DNA from: an uncultured Pelagibacteraceae bacterium | Lineage (GTDB): Bacteria > Pseudomonadota > Alphaproteobacteria > Pelagibacterales > Pelagibacteraceae | Direction of reading: 5' to 3' | Length of the DNA stretch: 62,515 nucleotides | Assembly: GCA_902589305.1 (NCBI GenBank) | Contig: CACISL010000004.1 | Span: 1-62,515, forward strand | Part shown: positions 52,830 to 62,515 of the stretch, in pieces | Numbering within the stretch: position 1 is the stretch's first letter | Layout: every line of letters starts with the position of its first letter | Translations under genes and position numbers: made by a program | The notes under the pieces: model-generated | What the model saw: only the letters and a program-made list of their open reading frames with translations | What the model was told of the DNA's origin: nothing | Database searches by the model: none

Positions 52830-54883
52830 AAATTATTAGTGCCAGTTTTTTTTAATTTCTGTTTTATTTGTCTACATTCACTCATCGTCTTAGATGCTCT
52901 AGATATTGCATTAGTAAAAAAATAATCTAATTCTTTTATATTTACTTCCTCGCTAAAGAAATCATGATTTTTATCGACATCAATTTTATTGTTAATACTT
53001 GGTAACTCATTTATTTTTGTAAAGTTTGGAATTAATTTTAAAACCTCATTTCTTAAAATTTCAAAATTTGATAAATATTCATTTTTTCCTAAATTTTTTA
53101 AAATCAAATTAAAAATCTTCCAGTCCTCTAGAGCATCTCCAATAGGATAAGATGCTTTTTTACATTCTTGAACTCTTCCTTCAAGATTTTCATAAAGTCC
53201 ATTTTGCTCAGTGAACGCTGCGCTAGGAAGAATTAGGTCAGCAATTTCTGCGCCTCTATCTCCATGACTTCCCTGGTAAATAATAAACTCATTATTTTTT
53301 TTTATATCTAAATTATCTGAACCTAAAAGATATAATAGTTTAAATTGATTTTTGTTTAACTTTTCAAAAAAGTTTGTGCTTTCTTCTTTTTTTTTTGATA
53401 ATATTTGTAAATCCAATAAACCAACCGTAGAAGCATTTTGCGGAAGAATATTTAAAGCGTTCCACTTATCATTTATAAAGTTATTGTTTTTCAAAAAATC
53501 TTTGAATTCTTCAAATATGAATTTACCACTTTTTAATTCTAAAGCAGACTCGCCTATTATGATAATTGGTTTTTTAGAAGACAGCAATATTTTAGAAAAC
53601 TTTACTTCTTTATTTAAGATTTTCCTTATGTCATCAGTAGAATTTCCAATAATACTGTACTCATAAGTAAGATCTCCAGGATCACCCACTGAAAATATAG
53701 GAATATTTCTCTGAGAATAAGCTTTTCTAATCCTCGTATTTAACATTGTGGCCTCATGTCTAGGATTAGTCCCAATCAAAAGAATTAGATCAGCAGCTTC
53801 AATTCCTTTTATTGATGAATTGAAGATGTAATTACTTTTATTAGATGTATTTACATAAAAATTTTTTTCCCTAAATTCTAAATTATTGCTCTTTAAGACT
53901 GAGAAAAATTTTTTAAAACTTAAGGCGTTTTCTAAATTTACCATATCTCCAATATGTCCACCTACTTCATTTGGATTTACTTCATTTAATTTTTTAACTA
54001 AAAGAGAAATAGCCTCGTCCCAATTAGATTTTTGTAACTTATTATCTTTTTTTATATAAGGTACATCTAATCTCTGCTTTAGTAGACCATCACAAGAATA
54101 CCTTGTCTTATCCGAAATCCACTCTTCATTAATATTATTGTTAAGTCTTGGTAATATCCTTTTCACTTCCCAATTATAAGTATCAACTCTTATATTCGAT
54201 CCAACAGCATCCATAACATCTATACTCTCAGTTTTTTTAAGTTCCCAAGGTCTAGCCTCAAATGCATAAGGTTTAGAAGTAAGTGCTCCAACAGGGCATA
54301 AGTCTATTACATTGGCAGAAATCTCTGACTCCATAGCTTTTTCCAAATAAGTTGTTATCTCCATATTCTCACCTCTGCCAATTGCTCCGATCTCTGGAAC
54401 TCCTGCCACTTCGGTTGCAAATCTTACACATCTTGTACAATGGATGCATCTAGTCATTTGAGTTTTAATAAGCGGACCCATATATTTTTCTTTTACTTGT
54501 CTTTTGTTTTCTACAAATCTTGATTTATCTACGCCATAATACATTGATTGATCTTGTAAATCGCATTCTCCTCCTTGATCACAAACTGGACAATCTAAAG
54601 GATGATTGGCTAACAAAAATTCCATTACTCCTTTTCTTGCTTTTTCGACAAGATTCGAGTTAGTTTTAATATTCATTCCTTCTGCGGCTGGCATTGCACA
54701 TGATGCGATTGGTTTTGGTGATTTTTCCATTTCTACGAGACACATTCTACAATTTCCAGCTATTGATAATTTTTCATGGTAACAAAACCTTGGTATTTCT
54801 ACATTAGCAAGTTCGCATGCTTGTAGAACTGTCATTCCTTTTTCGAATTCTATCTCTTTTCCATTAATTGTAATTTTAGGCAT
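52826..54883 (-). CDS. nuoG: NADH dehydrogenase I subunit G
   Basis: 685-residue iron-sulfur subunit. An N-terminal 2Fe-2S domain ([15 protein letters not shown]), His-Cys cluster region ([17 protein letters not shown]), a 4Fe-4S pair ([11 protein letters not shown]), then a molybdopterin oxidoreductase-like domain from about residue 215. The C-terminal third is divergent and AT-rich. Overlaps nuoF by 8 bases and nuoH by 4. Confidence 0.95.
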   Translation of the reverse strand: MPKITINGKEIEFEKGMTVLQACELANVEIPRFCYHEKLSIAGNCRMCLVEMEKSPKPIASCAMPAAEGMNIKTNSNLVEKARKGVMEFLLANHPLDCPVCDQGGECDLQDQSMYYGVDKSRFVENKRQVKEKYMGPLIKTQMTRCIHCTRCVRFATEVAGVPEIGAIGRGENMEITTYLEKAMESEISANVIDLCPVGALTSKPYAFEARPWELKKTESIDVMDAVGSNIRVDTYNWEVKRILPRLNNNINEEWISDKTRYSCDGLLKQRLDVPYIKKDNKLQKSNWDEAISLLVKKLNEVNPNEVGGHIGDMVNLENALSFKKFFSVLKSNNLEFREKNFYVNTSNKSNYIFNSSIKGIEAADLILLIGTNPRHEATMLNTRIRKAYSQRNIPIFSVGDPGDLTYEYSIIGNSTDDIRKILNKEVKFSKILLSSKKPIIIIGESALELKSGKFIFEEFKDFLKNNNFINDKWNALNILPQNASTVGLLDLQILSKKKEESTNFFEKLNKNQFKLLYLLGSDNLDIKKNNEFIIYQGSHGDRGAEIADLILPSAAFTEQNGLYENLEGRVQECKKASYPIGDALEDWKIFNLILKNLGKNEYLSNFEILRNEVLKLIPNFTKINELPSINNKIDVDKNHDFFSEEVNIKELDYFFTNAISRASKTMSECRQIKQKLKKTGTNNL

Positions 54884-56207
54884 TTTTATTTTCCAAAAGA
54901 TGTTGATCTACCAAGTAAGGATTATTTAGTTTCTTTTTAATTAATGGTTCTTCTCTGCAACGGCTTTCAATTTCTTTTCTAAAATGTCTCAATAAGCCTT
55001 GAACCGGCCATGCAGAACCTTCGCCAAAAGCACATATAGTGTGGCCTTCTATTTGTTTTGTTACATCAGATAATAGATCTACATCATTATATGTAGCTTT
55101 TCTTTTTTCAATTCTATCCAATATTCGCCACATCCATCCAGCGCCTTCTCTACAAGGAGTACATTGTCCACAGCTTTCGTGTTTATAGAATCTTGCGATT
55201 CTTGCCATACACGCAATAATATCTTGATCTTTATTTATAACTACTATTCCAGCTGTACCAAGTCCACTTTTATTCTCTATTAAAGAGTCAAAATCCATTT
55301 TGATTGTATCACATATTTTTTTTGATAATAATGGCATTGAAGATCCACCTGGAATAACTGCTTGTAAATTTTCCCATCCTCCTATTACTCCACCAGCGTG
55401 TTTTTCAATTAATTCTTTTAAAGGAATTCCCATTTCCTCCTCAACATTACAAGGTGAGTTAACATTACCAGATATACAAAATATTTTTGTCCCAGTATTT
55501 TTTGGCTTACCAATCGAAGCAAACCATTTTGCACCTCTTCTTAGAATAGTCGGGACTACCGCAATAGTTTCAACGTTATTAACAATTGTAGGACAACCAT
55601 ATAGCCCTACCAATGCAGGGAAAGGAGGTTTTAATCTAGGTTGGCCTTTATTACCTTCTATACTTTCTAATAAAGCAGTTTCTTCACCACAAATATATGC
55701 TCCTGCTCCATAATGTATATGAATATCAAAATCCCATCCAGAACCACACGCATTTTTTCCTAAGAAATTTTTTTCGTATGCTTGATTAATGGCATCCTGT
55801 AATCTTTGACCTTCATTGAAGTATTCACCTCTAATATAAATATAACAAATGTGAGCATTAACAGCATAGCCAGCTATTAAACATCCTTCAATTAATTTTT
55901 GAGGTTCGAATCTTAATATGTCTCTATCTTTACAAGTTCCAGGCTCTGACTCATCAGCATTAATCACAAGATAATGTGGTCTTGAGCCAACTTCTTTTGG
56001 TGCAAATGACCACTTCAGACCCGTAGAAAAACCTGCTCCTCCTCTTCCTCTTAATTCCGAAGATTTTACTTCATTAATTATCCAATCTCTTCCTTTCGAA
56101 ATTATGTTTTTAGTATTCTTCCAGTCGTCTCTTTTAATCGCACTATCAATTTCCCATCCAAATTGATTATAAAGATTTTTAAATATTTTATTTTCTGGTT
56201 TAAGCAT
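54876..56207 (-). CDS. nuoF: NADH dehydrogenase I subunit F
   Basis: 443-residue subunit that binds NADH and FMN. NADH-binding loop [16 protein letters not shown] region [14 protein letters not shown], and the N3 4Fe-4S ligands in [12 protein letters not shown] are present. ATG at 56207 is chosen because GAGGA lies 5 bases before it; an upstream GTG at 56219 would lie in front of that site. Overlaps nuoE by 8 bases. Confidence 0.96.
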   Translation of the reverse strand: MLKPENKIFKNLYNQFGWEIDSAIKRDDWKNTKNIISKGRDWIINEVKSSELRGRGGAGFSTGLKWSFAPKEVGSRPHYLVINADESEPGTCKDRDILRFEPQKLIEGCLIAGYAVNAHICYIYIRGEYFNEGQRLQDAINQAYEKNFLGKNACGSGWDFDIHIHYGAGAYICGEETALLESIEGNKGQPRLKPPFPALVGLYGCPTIVNNVETIAVVPTILRRGAKWFASIGKPKNTGTKIFCISGNVNSPCNVEEEMGIPLKELIEKHAGGVIGGWENLQAVIPGGSSMPLLSKKICDTIKMDFDSLIENKSGLGTAGIVVINKDQDIIACMARIARFYKHESCGQCTPCREGAGWMWRILDRIEKRKATYNDVDLLSDVTKQIEGHTICAFGEGSAWPVQGLLRHFRKEIESRCREEPLIKKKLNNPYLVDQHLLENKNA

Positions 56208-56805
56208 AATTTTCCTCACTAAGTGATTGTTTTTTTTCAGGGCTAGTATTTTTTCTTCCTCTGTATGATCCAGGTTTTAAAGGGTTATCTTTAATTATAG
56301 AATCTATAATTTCTTTAGCGCTTTTTTCATCTAGATCCTCATAATAATTTTCATTAATTTGTATCATTGGTGCGCTCACGCAGGCTCCTAGACATTCAAC
56401 TTCCATCCATGAACAATTTCCTTTTTTTGAAATTTCATTTTCATTAGGTGAGACGTTTTTTTTGCAAAGTTTTACAATTTTATCAGCTCCACGAATTAAA
56501 CAGGGTGTTGTGGTGCATACTTGAATAAAGTATTTTCCCACAGGAGCCAAATTATACATTGTATAGAATGTTGCTACTTCGTAAACTGATATGTAGGGCA
56601 TAGATAAAAAGTTGGCTATGTATTTCATTGCAGCTAAAGGTATCCAATTATCATTTTGTTTTTGAGCTAAATACAGAAAAGGCATAACTGCACTTTTCTT
56701 ATTAGCTTCAGGATATTTTTTTAAAATTTCTTCAGCTTTTTTTAAATTCTCATTAGAAAATTTAAATTCTTTTGGCTGATCATCGTGAATTTTTTTTAAA
56801 CTCAT
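56200..56805 (-). CDS. nuoE: NADH dehydrogenase I subunit E
   Basis: 201-residue 2Fe-2S subunit (cluster N1a) with thioredoxin-like fold. Cluster ligands are in [10 protein letters not shown] and [12 protein letters not shown] charged C-terminal tail of about 25 residues extends past the core. ATGA overlap with nuoD. Confidence 0.95.
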   Translation of the reverse strand: MSLKKIHDDQPKEFKFSNENLKKAEEILKKYPEANKKSAVMPFLYLAQKQNDNWIPLAAMKYIANFLSMPYISVYEVATFYTMYNLAPVGKYFIQVCTTTPCLIRGADKIVKLCKKNVSPNENEISKKGNCSWMEVECLGACVSAPMIQINENYYEDLDEKSAKEIIDSIIKDNPLKPGSYRGRKNTSPEKKQSLSEENYA

Positions 56806-57977
56806 CTATCGACCTCACCAAAAACTATATCTAAAGATCCAAGAACAGCTGGTACATCCGCTAACATGTGGCCTCGAATTAAATAATCCATAGCTTGTAA
56901 GTGCGAAAACCCGGGAGCTCTTATTTTGCATCTATATGGTTTGTTAGTTCCGTCTGAAATTAAGTAAACTCCAAATTCTCCTTTGGGAGCCTCTACTGCT
57001 GTGTAAACGTTTCCTTTTGGAACTCTGTAGCCTTCTGTAAATAATTTGAAATGATGAATCAGTGCTTCCATAGATTGTTTTAGATCATCCCGATTAGGAG
57101 GTGATATTTTACCATCTATTGATTTTACCGGGCCTTTCGGAAGTTTCTCTACACATTGTAAAATAATTTTTACACTCTCTCTCATCTCTTCAATTCTACA
57201 TAAATAACGATCGTAACAATCACCGTTTTTTCCTATTGGAATCTTAAAATCTAAATCTTTATATATTTCGTAAGGCTGAGATCTTCTTAAGTCCCAAGGA
57301 ATACCAGACCCTCTTAACATAACTCCAGAAAAACTATGATCTAATGCTTCTTGTTTTGATACAATCCCTATTTCTACATTTCTTTGTTTAAAAATACGAT
57401 TGTCTGTAAGTAAACTCTCAAGGTCATCTATTATTTTCGGAAATGATCTACAAAACTTTTCAATATCTTCAACTAATTTTAATGGTATGTCTTGATGAAC
57501 ACCTCCAGTTCTAAAATAATTTGCGTGCAGCCTTGAGCCAGAAGCTCTCTCATAAAAAGTCATCAAAGTTTCTCTTTCTTCAAAGCCCCATAAAGATGGT
57601 GTCAAAGCCCCAACATCTAATGCTTGGGTTGTAACATTTAAAATATGACTTAAAATTCTTCCTATTTCACAAAAAATTACTCTTATATATTTTGCTCTTA
57701 TTGGAACTTCAATGTTCAATAGTTTTTCAGAAGCAAGCGCGAATGCGTGCTCTTGGTTCATTGGGGCTACATAATCCAATCTATCAAAATAAGGTAAAGC
57801 CTGTGTGTATGTTTTTTGCTCAATTAGTTTTTCTGTACCTCTATGAAGTAAACCAATATGAGGATCTGCTTTTTCTACTATTTCTCCATCTAATTCAAGA
57901 ATCAATCTTAACACTCCATGAGCTGCCGGATGTTGAGGTCCAAAATTTAAATTTAATGATTTAGTTTTTTTTACCAT
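56802..57977 (-). CDS. nuoD: NADH dehydrogenase I subunit D
   Basis: 391-residue quinone-site subunit. Conserved: [29 protein letters not shown] and a C-terminal VFGEVDR. The ATG at 57977 is used; a TTG at 57986 would add three residues without a ribosome-binding site. It overlaps the end of nuoC by 17 bases. Confidence 0.95.
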   Translation of the reverse strand: MVKKTKSLNLNFGPQHPAAHGVLRLILELDGEIVEKADPHIGLLHRGTEKLIEQKTYTQALPYFDRLDYVAPMNQEHAFALASEKLLNIEVPIRAKYIRVIFCEIGRILSHILNVTTQALDVGALTPSLWGFEERETLMTFYERASGSRLHANYFRTGGVHQDIPLKLVEDIEKFCRSFPKIIDDLESLLTDNRIFKQRNVEIGIVSKQEALDHSFSGVMLRGSGIPWDLRRSQPYEIYKDLDFKIPIGKNGDCYDRYLCRIEEMRESVKIILQCVEKLPKGPVKSIDGKISPPNRDDLKQSMEALIHHFKLFTEGYRVPKGNVYTAVEAPKGEFGVYLISDGTNKPYRCKIRAPGFSHLQAMDYLIRGHMLADVPAVLGSLDIVFGEVDR

Positions 57978-58575
57978 CTTTTTCAATTTTGTTTATTTCT
58001 TTTATATAACTTGTTCCTTCCCAAGGACTTTCAAAATCAAAATTTCTATAATTTTGTTCAAGTTTTACTGGTTCATAAATTACTTTTTTATCTTTCTCGC
58101 TATATCTAACTTCATTAAAACCTGTTAATGGAAAATCTTTTCTAAGAGGGTGTCCTTTAAAACCATAATCAGTAAGTATCCTTCTTAAATCGGGATGATT
58201 TTTAAATTTAATTCCATACATATCAAAAACCTCTCTTTCCATCCAGTTTGCTGAAGGGAAAATTTTTGTTAAGGAATTTATTATTTGATTAGACTCAAAA
58301 TTAATAGAAATTTTAATTCTATTATTATTTTCGTGGGATAAAAAAAGATATACGAGTCTAAAACGTTTTTCTTGATCTGGATAATCAACACCTGCGATAT
58401 CGATTAATTGTCTAAACTTACATTTTTCATTTGATTTTAAAAATTGTACAACATCTATTAAGTCTTCCTCATTAATTTCAATTAAAAGTTCTAGATTTTC
58501 AATTATTGATTTTTGAACTTTGCTTGTAAGCTCAGAATTTATCAATTTTTCAAGTTTTTTCAAATCTTCTAGCAT
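57961..58575 (-). CDS. nuoC: NADH dehydrogenase I subunit C
   Basis: 204-residue 30-kDa subunit. The signature segment [20 protein letters not shown], followed by [20 protein letters not shown], is diagnostic. Separate from nuoD, unlike the fused NuoCD of E. coli. Two bases after nuoB. Confidence 0.95.
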   Translation of the reverse strand: MLEDLKKLEKLINSELTSKVQKSIIENLELLIEINEEDLIDVVQFLKSNEKCKFRQLIDIAGVDYPDQEKRFRLVYLFLSHENNNRIKISINFESNQIINSLTKIFPSANWMEREVFDMYGIKFKNHPDLRRILTDYGFKGHPLRKDFPLTGFNEVRYSEKDKKVIYEPVKLEQNYRNFDFESPWEGTSYIKEINKIEKDGKKN

Positions 58576-58577
58576 AT

Positions 58578-59114
58578 TTATCTTTGTAAATTGCCTTCTC
58601 TTCTAATTTTTTTTTGTAATTGTAAAATTCCGTAAAGCAGGGCTTCGGCTGAAGGTGGGCAGCCTGGTATATAAATATCAACAGGTACAATTTTATCGCA
58701 ACCTCTTACTACTGAGTATGAGTAATGATAATAACCCCCACCATTAGCACAACTTCCCATAGACACTACATATCTAGGTTCTGGCATTTGATCGTAAACT
58801 TTTCTTAAAGCCGGAGCCATTTTATTTGTTAAGGTTCCTGCAACTATCATCACGTCTGACTGTCTAGGTGATGCTCTTGGCGCTGCACCAAATCTTTCAA
58901 GATCATACCTTGGCATTGATGTTTGCATCATTTCAACTGCACAACAAGCTAAACCAAATGTCATCCAATGTAACGAACCTGTTCTAGCCCAATTAATTAA
59001 ATTTTCCGAAGAGGTTGTTATAAAACCTTTATCTGCAAAGTCTTTTGCTAAATCTTTAAATTCTTCTGGTACTTGTTTTTCCTTTTCTGAATTAAGATTA
59101 AACTTTATTCCCAT
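58578..59114 (-). CDS. nuoB: NADH dehydrogenase I subunit B
   Basis: 178-residue subunit binding cluster N2. Ligands in [21 protein letters not shown] and [20 protein letters not shown] start at the ATG at 59114 (MGIKFN), 7 bases after GGAG, rather than at 59135, whose extra seven residues would lie before that site. Overlaps nuoA by 10 bases. Confidence 0.95.
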   Translation of the reverse strand: MGIKFNLNSEKEKQVPEEFKDLAKDFADKGFITTSSENLINWARTGSLHWMTFGLACCAVEMMQTSMPRYDLERFGAAPRASPRQSDVMIVAGTLTNKMAPALRKVYDQMPEPRYVVSMGSCANGGGYYHYSYSVVRGCDKIVPVDIYIPGCPPSAEALLYGILQLQKKIRREGNLQR

Positions 59115-59473
59115 TCTAGAGCTCCTTTTTTCCATTCATAAATAAATCCAACAGTTAAGATAGCTAAGAAAATCATCATTGACCAAAATCCTAAAATTCC
59201 TAAACTTCCTAATGAAATTGCCCAAGGAAAAAGAAAAGCTATTTCAAGATCAAAAATTATAAATAAAATAGCTACTAAATAGAATCTGACATCAAACTCC
59301 ATTCTTGAATCATCAAAAGCTTCAAAACCGCACTCATATGCAGAGAGTTTTTCAGGATCAGGATTAGATGGCGAAGCTAAGTAATTAGCCAAGATAAAGC
59401 CTATACTTAAAAATAAGGCTACGAATAAAAATATTATTATTGATAAATATTCAGATAAAAAATTGTAAATCAT
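59105..59473 (-). CDS. nuoA: NADH dehydrogenase I subunit A
   Basis: 122-residue subunit with three helices and the conserved [23 protein letters not shown] region ([12 protein letters not shown]). First gene of the 14-gene nuo operon. The nearest GAGG lies about 15 bases before the ATG and forms part of a small hairpin, so initiation may be slow or regulated. Confidence 0.95.
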   Translation of the reverse strand: MIYNFLSEYLSIIIFLFVALFLSIGFILANYLASPSNPDPEKLSAYECGFEAFDDSRMEFDVRFYLVAILFIIFDLEIAFLFPWAISLGSLGILGFWSMMIFLAILTVGFIYEWKKGALEWE

Positions 59474-59637
59474 ATTTTTTTATTAATACCTACCTCAATA
59501 CCGTAGTTTGAGGATTCTTATATTAATAAGTTTATTTATAACATTTATCTGTAAAGAGTACAGGACAGATGGAAGCATTTTTGTTGATCGATAAGGGTTG
59601 TTTTATAACTTTCTAGATGAAAATCATTATCAACTGA
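59474..59637 (-). promoter_or_regulatory. nuoA leader with two inverted repeats
   Basis: The 164 bases between tRNA-Asp and nuoA hold two short hairpins: ATCTGT (59547-59552) with ACAGAT (59565-59570), and CCTCAA (59493-59498) with TTGAGG (59508-59513). The second overlaps the only Shine-Dalgarno-like GAGG of nuoA. A TATAAA on the minus strand just after the first could be a -10 element with a poor -35. The first hairpin has no T run, so it is not an obvious tRNA terminator. Confidence 0.45.
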
Positions 59638-59715
59638 TGGCGGGAGTGACGGGACTCGAACCCGCGACCTCCTGCGTGACAGGCAGGCGCTCTAACCAAA
59701 CTGAGCTACACCCCC
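59638..59715 (-). tRNA. tRNA-Asp (GTC)
   Basis: 78 bases including an encoded CCA. The acceptor stem GGGGGTG pairs with CACTCCC (one G-U), the discriminator is G as expected for Asp, and the D-arm, TTCGAGTC T-loop and anticodon loop CTGTCAC with anticodon GTC are all visible. Confidence 0.97.
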
Positions 59716-59723
59716 ATATTTAA

Positions 59724-59799
59724 TGGTGGGCGGTAAAGGACTCGAACCTATGACCCTCTCGGTGTAAACGAGATGCTCTACCAACTGAGCTAACCGCCC
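59724..59799 (-). tRNA. tRNA-Val (TAC)
   Basis: 76 bases including CCA. Acceptor GGGCGGT pairs with ACCGCCC, discriminator A, anticodon loop TTTACAC with anticodon TAC, and a TTCGAGTC T-loop. It lies 8 bases upstream of tRNA-Asp in the same direction, so the two are processed from one transcript. Confidence 0.97.
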
Positions 59800-59815
59800 T
59801 ATTAAATAAAATCGA

Positions 59816-59844
59816 GATATACAATAAAATTTTTACAAAGTAAA
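59816..59844 (-). promoter_or_regulatory. Promoter of the tRNA-Val/tRNA-Asp unit
   Basis: On the minus strand TTTACT (59844-59839) and TATATC (59821-59816) are separated by 17 bases, and the tRNA begins 16 bases later. This fits a sigma70 promoter close to the mature 5' end. Confidence 0.55.
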
Positions 59845-59898
59845 AAAGTATTTAAATTTTAGTGTAATTTATATAAATAGCGGTATTATTGTATTTAT

Positions 59899-60429
59899 AT
59901 GATTTTAACTTGTAATTCATGCGATAAAAAATTTGTTGTTCCTGATAGCGCAATAACTGCGTCTGGTAGAATGGTTCAATGTGGCTCTTGCGGAAATAAA
60001 TGGAAACAATTCCCTGAGGTAGAAGTTAAAACTCAATCAAGTTCTCGTCCTCAAAAAGTAGCTTCAAGACCTAAGCAAGTTAAACCAAATATTCAAAAAC
60101 CAAGATTAATAAAAAAAACTGCTACAAAAAAACCAAGAGAAATCAGTTTGTACTCACCCGAATATCTAGCAAAAAAGCATGGTATCAAAATTAACGATCT
60201 ACAACCTGAAAAAAAAATTAGTAAACAGGAAAAAGGGAAGGTTACTTTTGGATTTTATAATTCACTAATTGTATTTATTTTCTTTGTAGTGGCTTTATCC
60301 CGTATTTTATATTTTTCACAAGGATTTATAGTCTCAAATATACCTGCTTCTGAATATTATTTAAATTACTTCTTTGAAAGTATAAGAAATATTTTTGAAA
60401 TTTGGAAAAATCTAATTACTAATTACTAG
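59899..60429 (+). CDS. Zinc-ribbon (MJ0042-type) membrane protein
   Basis: 176 residues. The N terminus is an MJ0042-type zinc ribbon with Cys5, Cys8, Cys28 and Cys31 (TCNSCDKKF and MVQCGSCGNKW). A basic, low-complexity linker rich in Lys, Arg and Pro spans about 45-115, and one hydrophobic helix lies at about 117-139, leaving a 35-residue C-terminal tail. Proteins of this design are common in alphaproteobacteria and their role is unclear. Its stop overlaps the end of the convergent sugar enzyme by 11 bases. Confidence 0.8.
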   Translation: MILTCNSCDKKFVVPDSAITASGRMVQCGSCGNKWKQFPEVEVKTQSSSRPQKVASRPKQVKPNIQKPRLIKKTATKKPREISLYSPEYLAKKHGIKINDLQPEKKISKQEKGKVTFGFYNSLIVFIFFVVALSRILYFSQGFIVSNIPASEYYLNYFFESIRNIFEIWKNLITNY

Positions 60430-62515
60430 TCTCTAAATCTTTAATATTAATAAAGTTCTCTGAAAGTTCAGAATTATTTTTAATTATATCCTCGTAAAAA
60501 TTCCATGCCAAAACAATTAGAGTATTTTTTTTATTCTTAATTTGTGATTTATCTTTAATAGGAATCTTTACTCCCGGAATAAATTTGTTATGTTTTAATC
60601 TGTTATCCTCTACTATAAAATCTAATTCTTTTGAAATACCAAAAAAATTTAAAGCTGTAGTTGCCTTTGCAGGAGCACCATAACCAATTATAACTTTTTT
60701 TTTATCTTTCAGTTTTTTGATATTTTTTCTAACATTTTCTCTTATTTTATAAACTTTTTCCCCAAATTTTTTATAAGTTTCAAATTTTTTGATACCAAAT
60801 TTTTCTTCGTCTTTAAGAATTTGCTTTACGCTTTTTTCAATTTTAGCCCTTTTATCTTTTTTAATGTAAACTCTTAATGAGCCACCATGAGTATTAATTT
60901 GTTCAGCTTTTATAATTTTTGCCTCAAATTGTTTAAAAAAAATAATTAGAGAGGTAAGCGACCAATAATTATAATGTTCATGATAAATATTATCAAAAGT
61001 TAAATCTTTAAGAGTATTTATTAAATATTGAACTTCAATAATAATTGTCCCTTTTTTACTCAGAAGCTTTAACATACACTCAGCCATTTCTTTTAACTTA
61101 TCCGAATGTGCAAATACGTTTGAAGCTAAAATAAGGTCAGCATTTTTTTTAATCTTATGGAGATTTTTTTTCTCTAAAAATCCATTAAATGTTTTTATTT
61201 TATTTTTATTTGCTAGTTTTGCCAAATTTTGTGCTGGTTCTATACCTAAAACTTTTTTAAAACCTAAATCTAAAAATGGTTTAAGCGCTACCCCATCGTT
61301 ACTTCCAATATCTATTATATATGATTTTTTTTTATTCAATTTTAAATCTTTAAAATACTTGTTTGCTGCTTTTACAAAATGATCTCTAAAAACTTTAGAA
61401 GTTGAGGAAGTATATAAATAATTTGAAAACATTTTTTTTGGATCAACTGACACTGATAGCTGACAGTTATGACATTTGTTACAATAATTTAATTCTAATG
61501 GATAGAACTCACAGTTTTCTTTCTTATTTTTTAATAGATTATTTGCAAGCGGTTGATAACCTAAAGATAAAACACGTTTTAATTCTAAGTTGCCACAGGA
61601 TCTACACTCAAATTTGTAACTTTTCAAAAGAAAATCTTTTTCTTTATTATCAACAAATACATGCTTTATGGTATGAGTTATCCCGTAATTTTCATGATCT
61701 CTTTCTCCTCTTACTAAATTCAAAAACGTCGTATCTTTTGTAAAAACCATAGTATGTGCAACATTAGGTTTTATTATTGAAAGTTGGCCTGCATTTACAA
61801 CTTGGGTAATTTTTGGAGCATTTGGATTTAATATATCTTGAAAAATTTCAATAATTTGTCCTTTAGTAAATAAACATTTTTGCTCCTGTTGAGGATGATA
61901 ATGGTTAGCTCGTATTGTGCCTTTTTTTGACTCTATCAATCCAATAAGGTTTATAGGTTCTGTAAGCTCGTGATTAGAAATCGAACCTCTGTGATCTACA
62001 AATTTATCTTCACCATTTTTAACATATTCCAAATTTTTAATTAAATTTTTTTTAGACCATTTTGTTATCATTTCTCTCATAGATTCTTCAAGATTATATA
62101 AAAATTTAAAACCTGTCTTTAGCAGCTTTTTATTTGATAATGAAAATCCTAAATTTGGAATTTCATCGTTAGTTTCTCTTAATTCAACTTTTGGATTGAT
62201 TCTTTTACAAATATTCGCAACTTCTTCGACAGTTTTTTTATCTTTAGTTAAATTGAATGTTTCTAATGAAATGTCATCTCTTTCTTCCATAAATTTAAAA
62301 CATCTTGCAACGTCAATTAAGGGCACTAAACTTTTGATCTGTTTGCCGCCTGCAAATAATCTAATTACTCCATTTTGAGATGTTATTTTTGCAAAAAAGT
62401 TTGCCATTATATCTATTCTTGCACTATCTACTGAGTATCCGTATACCGAACCCAGTCTTAAAATGATGTAATTTTTTCCAGAATTTTTAAGTTGTTTTTC
62501 ATTTACAAATTTTGA
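60419..62515 (-). CDS. SDR epimerase-cupin-C-methyltransferase fusion (N terminus beyond window)
   Basis: The frame stays open past the ATG at 62407 to the window edge, so the gene is incomplete at its 5' end; 698 residues are visible. The first 130 or so are the C-terminal half of an extended SDR sugar epimerase (LRLGSVYGYS near the edge, then DSARIDIMANFF). A cupin follows (NHYHPQQEQK, PNVAHTMVF), then a zinc-ribbon C-methyltransferase of the TylC3 type (CRSCG; YCNKCHNC; IDIGSNDG; GYGAPAKATTALNFFG). It would build a branched nucleotide sugar for surface polysaccharide. Confidence 0.87.
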   Translation of the reverse strand, partial: SKFVNEKQLKNSGKNYIILRLGSVYGYSVDSARIDIMANFFAKITSQNGVIRLFAGGKQIKSLVPLIDVARCFKFMEERDDISLETFNLTKDKKTVEEVANICKRINPKVELRETNDEIPNLGFSLSNKKLLKTGFKFLYNLEESMREMITKWSKKNLIKNLEYVKNGEDKFVDHRGSISNHELTEPINLIGLIESKKGTIRANHYHPQQEQKCLFTKGQIIEIFQDILNPNAPKITQVVNAGQLSIIKPNVAHTMVFTKDTTFLNLVRGERDHENYGITHTIKHVFVDNKEKDFLLKSYKFECRSCGNLELKRVLSLGYQPLANNLLKNKKENCEFYPLELNYCNKCHNCQLSVSVDPKKMFSNYLYTSSTSKVFRDHFVKAANKYFKDLKLNKKKSYIIDIGSNDGVALKPFLDLGFKKVLGIEPAQNLAKLANKNKIKTFNGFLEKKNLHKIKKNADLILASNVFAHSDKLKEMAECMLKLLSKKGTIIIEVQYLINTLKDLTFDNIYHEHYNYWSLTSLIIFFKQFEAKIIKAEQINTHGGSLRVYIKKDKRAKIEKSVKQILKDEEKFGIKKFETYKKFGEKVYKIRENVRKNIKKLKDKKKVIIGYGAPAKATTALNFFGISKELDFIVEDNRLKHNKFIPGVKIPIKDKSQIKNKKNTLIVLAWNFYEDIIKNNSELSENFINIKDLETSN

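Noticed and set aside
55300-55713. A 137-residue plus-strand frame opposite nuoF
   Set aside because: nuoF is fully conserved on the other strand, so this is a shadow frame.
59638-59799. The tRNA pair as an integration site for a mobile element
   Set aside because: No integrase, direct repeat of the tRNA end or composition change is seen on either side.

Overview
The window looks like a piece of a streamlined, AT-rich alphaproteobacterial genome, most likely the SAR11 clade (Pelagibacterales). This rests on the strong A/T codon bias, gene spacing of a few bases or overlapping start/stop codons, no mobile elements, alphaproteobacterial gene orders (nuoA-N followed by birA, coaX, RNase J, DUF1467, proS, lolC, lolD, dnaE; rpsB-tsf-frr-uppS-cdsA-dxr-bamA-skp-lpxD-fabZ-lpxA-lpxI-lpxB), and a ProRS without an editing insertion. 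Assignment to SAR11 is inference from these traits; no database was searched.

Region 1 (1-8300): gltX followed by a Cas4/RecB-like PD-(D/E)XK nuclease; a convergent, very Glu-Pro-rich two-helix membrane protein; a 40-residue membrane microprotein; a minus-strand trio (AcuC-like deacetylase, an SDR lacking its catalytic residues, a MhpD/FAH-type hydratase) diverging from a plus-strand pair (DUF1907 putative zinc ester hydrolase, PanB-like protein); then a DMT exporter.

Region 2 (8273-23000) is the accessory part. A Liv-type ABC transporter is split across a divergent promoter region. The minus side carries livK, a strong terminator, an Fe(II)/2OG dioxygenase, livM, livG and a PhyH dioxygenase. 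The plus side carries livF and livH, continuing without gaps into a PanE-like reductase, an AMP-forming acyl-CoA ligase, a MenB/BadI-like crotonase, an enolase-superfamily enzyme, a CitE-like lyase, a gamma-glutamylcyclotransferase-like protein and two Gfo/Idh/MocA oxidoreductases. It reads as an uptake-plus-catabolism unit whose substrate I cannot name.

Region 3 (23013-35740) is the rpsB-to-lpxB superoperon (translation, undecaprenyl phosphate, CDP-diacylglycerol, isoprenoid, outer-membrane assembly and lipid A genes). Two genes usual at this locus, pyrH and rseP, are absent, and a PQQ-type sugar dehydrogenase sits between lpxI and lpxB. The rpsB leader can fold into a pseudoknot that would bury the ribosome-binding site.

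Region 4 (35741-59473) runs from nuoA to dnaE on the minus strand: all 14 genes of respiratory complex I, then cofactor, RNA-decay, lipoprotein-sorting and replication genes. Two tRNA genes (Val-TAC, Asp-GTC) lie upstream of nuoA. Region 5 (59899-62515) holds a zinc-ribbon membrane protein and a window-truncated three-domain sugar enzyme (SDR epimerase, cupin, C-methyltransferase).
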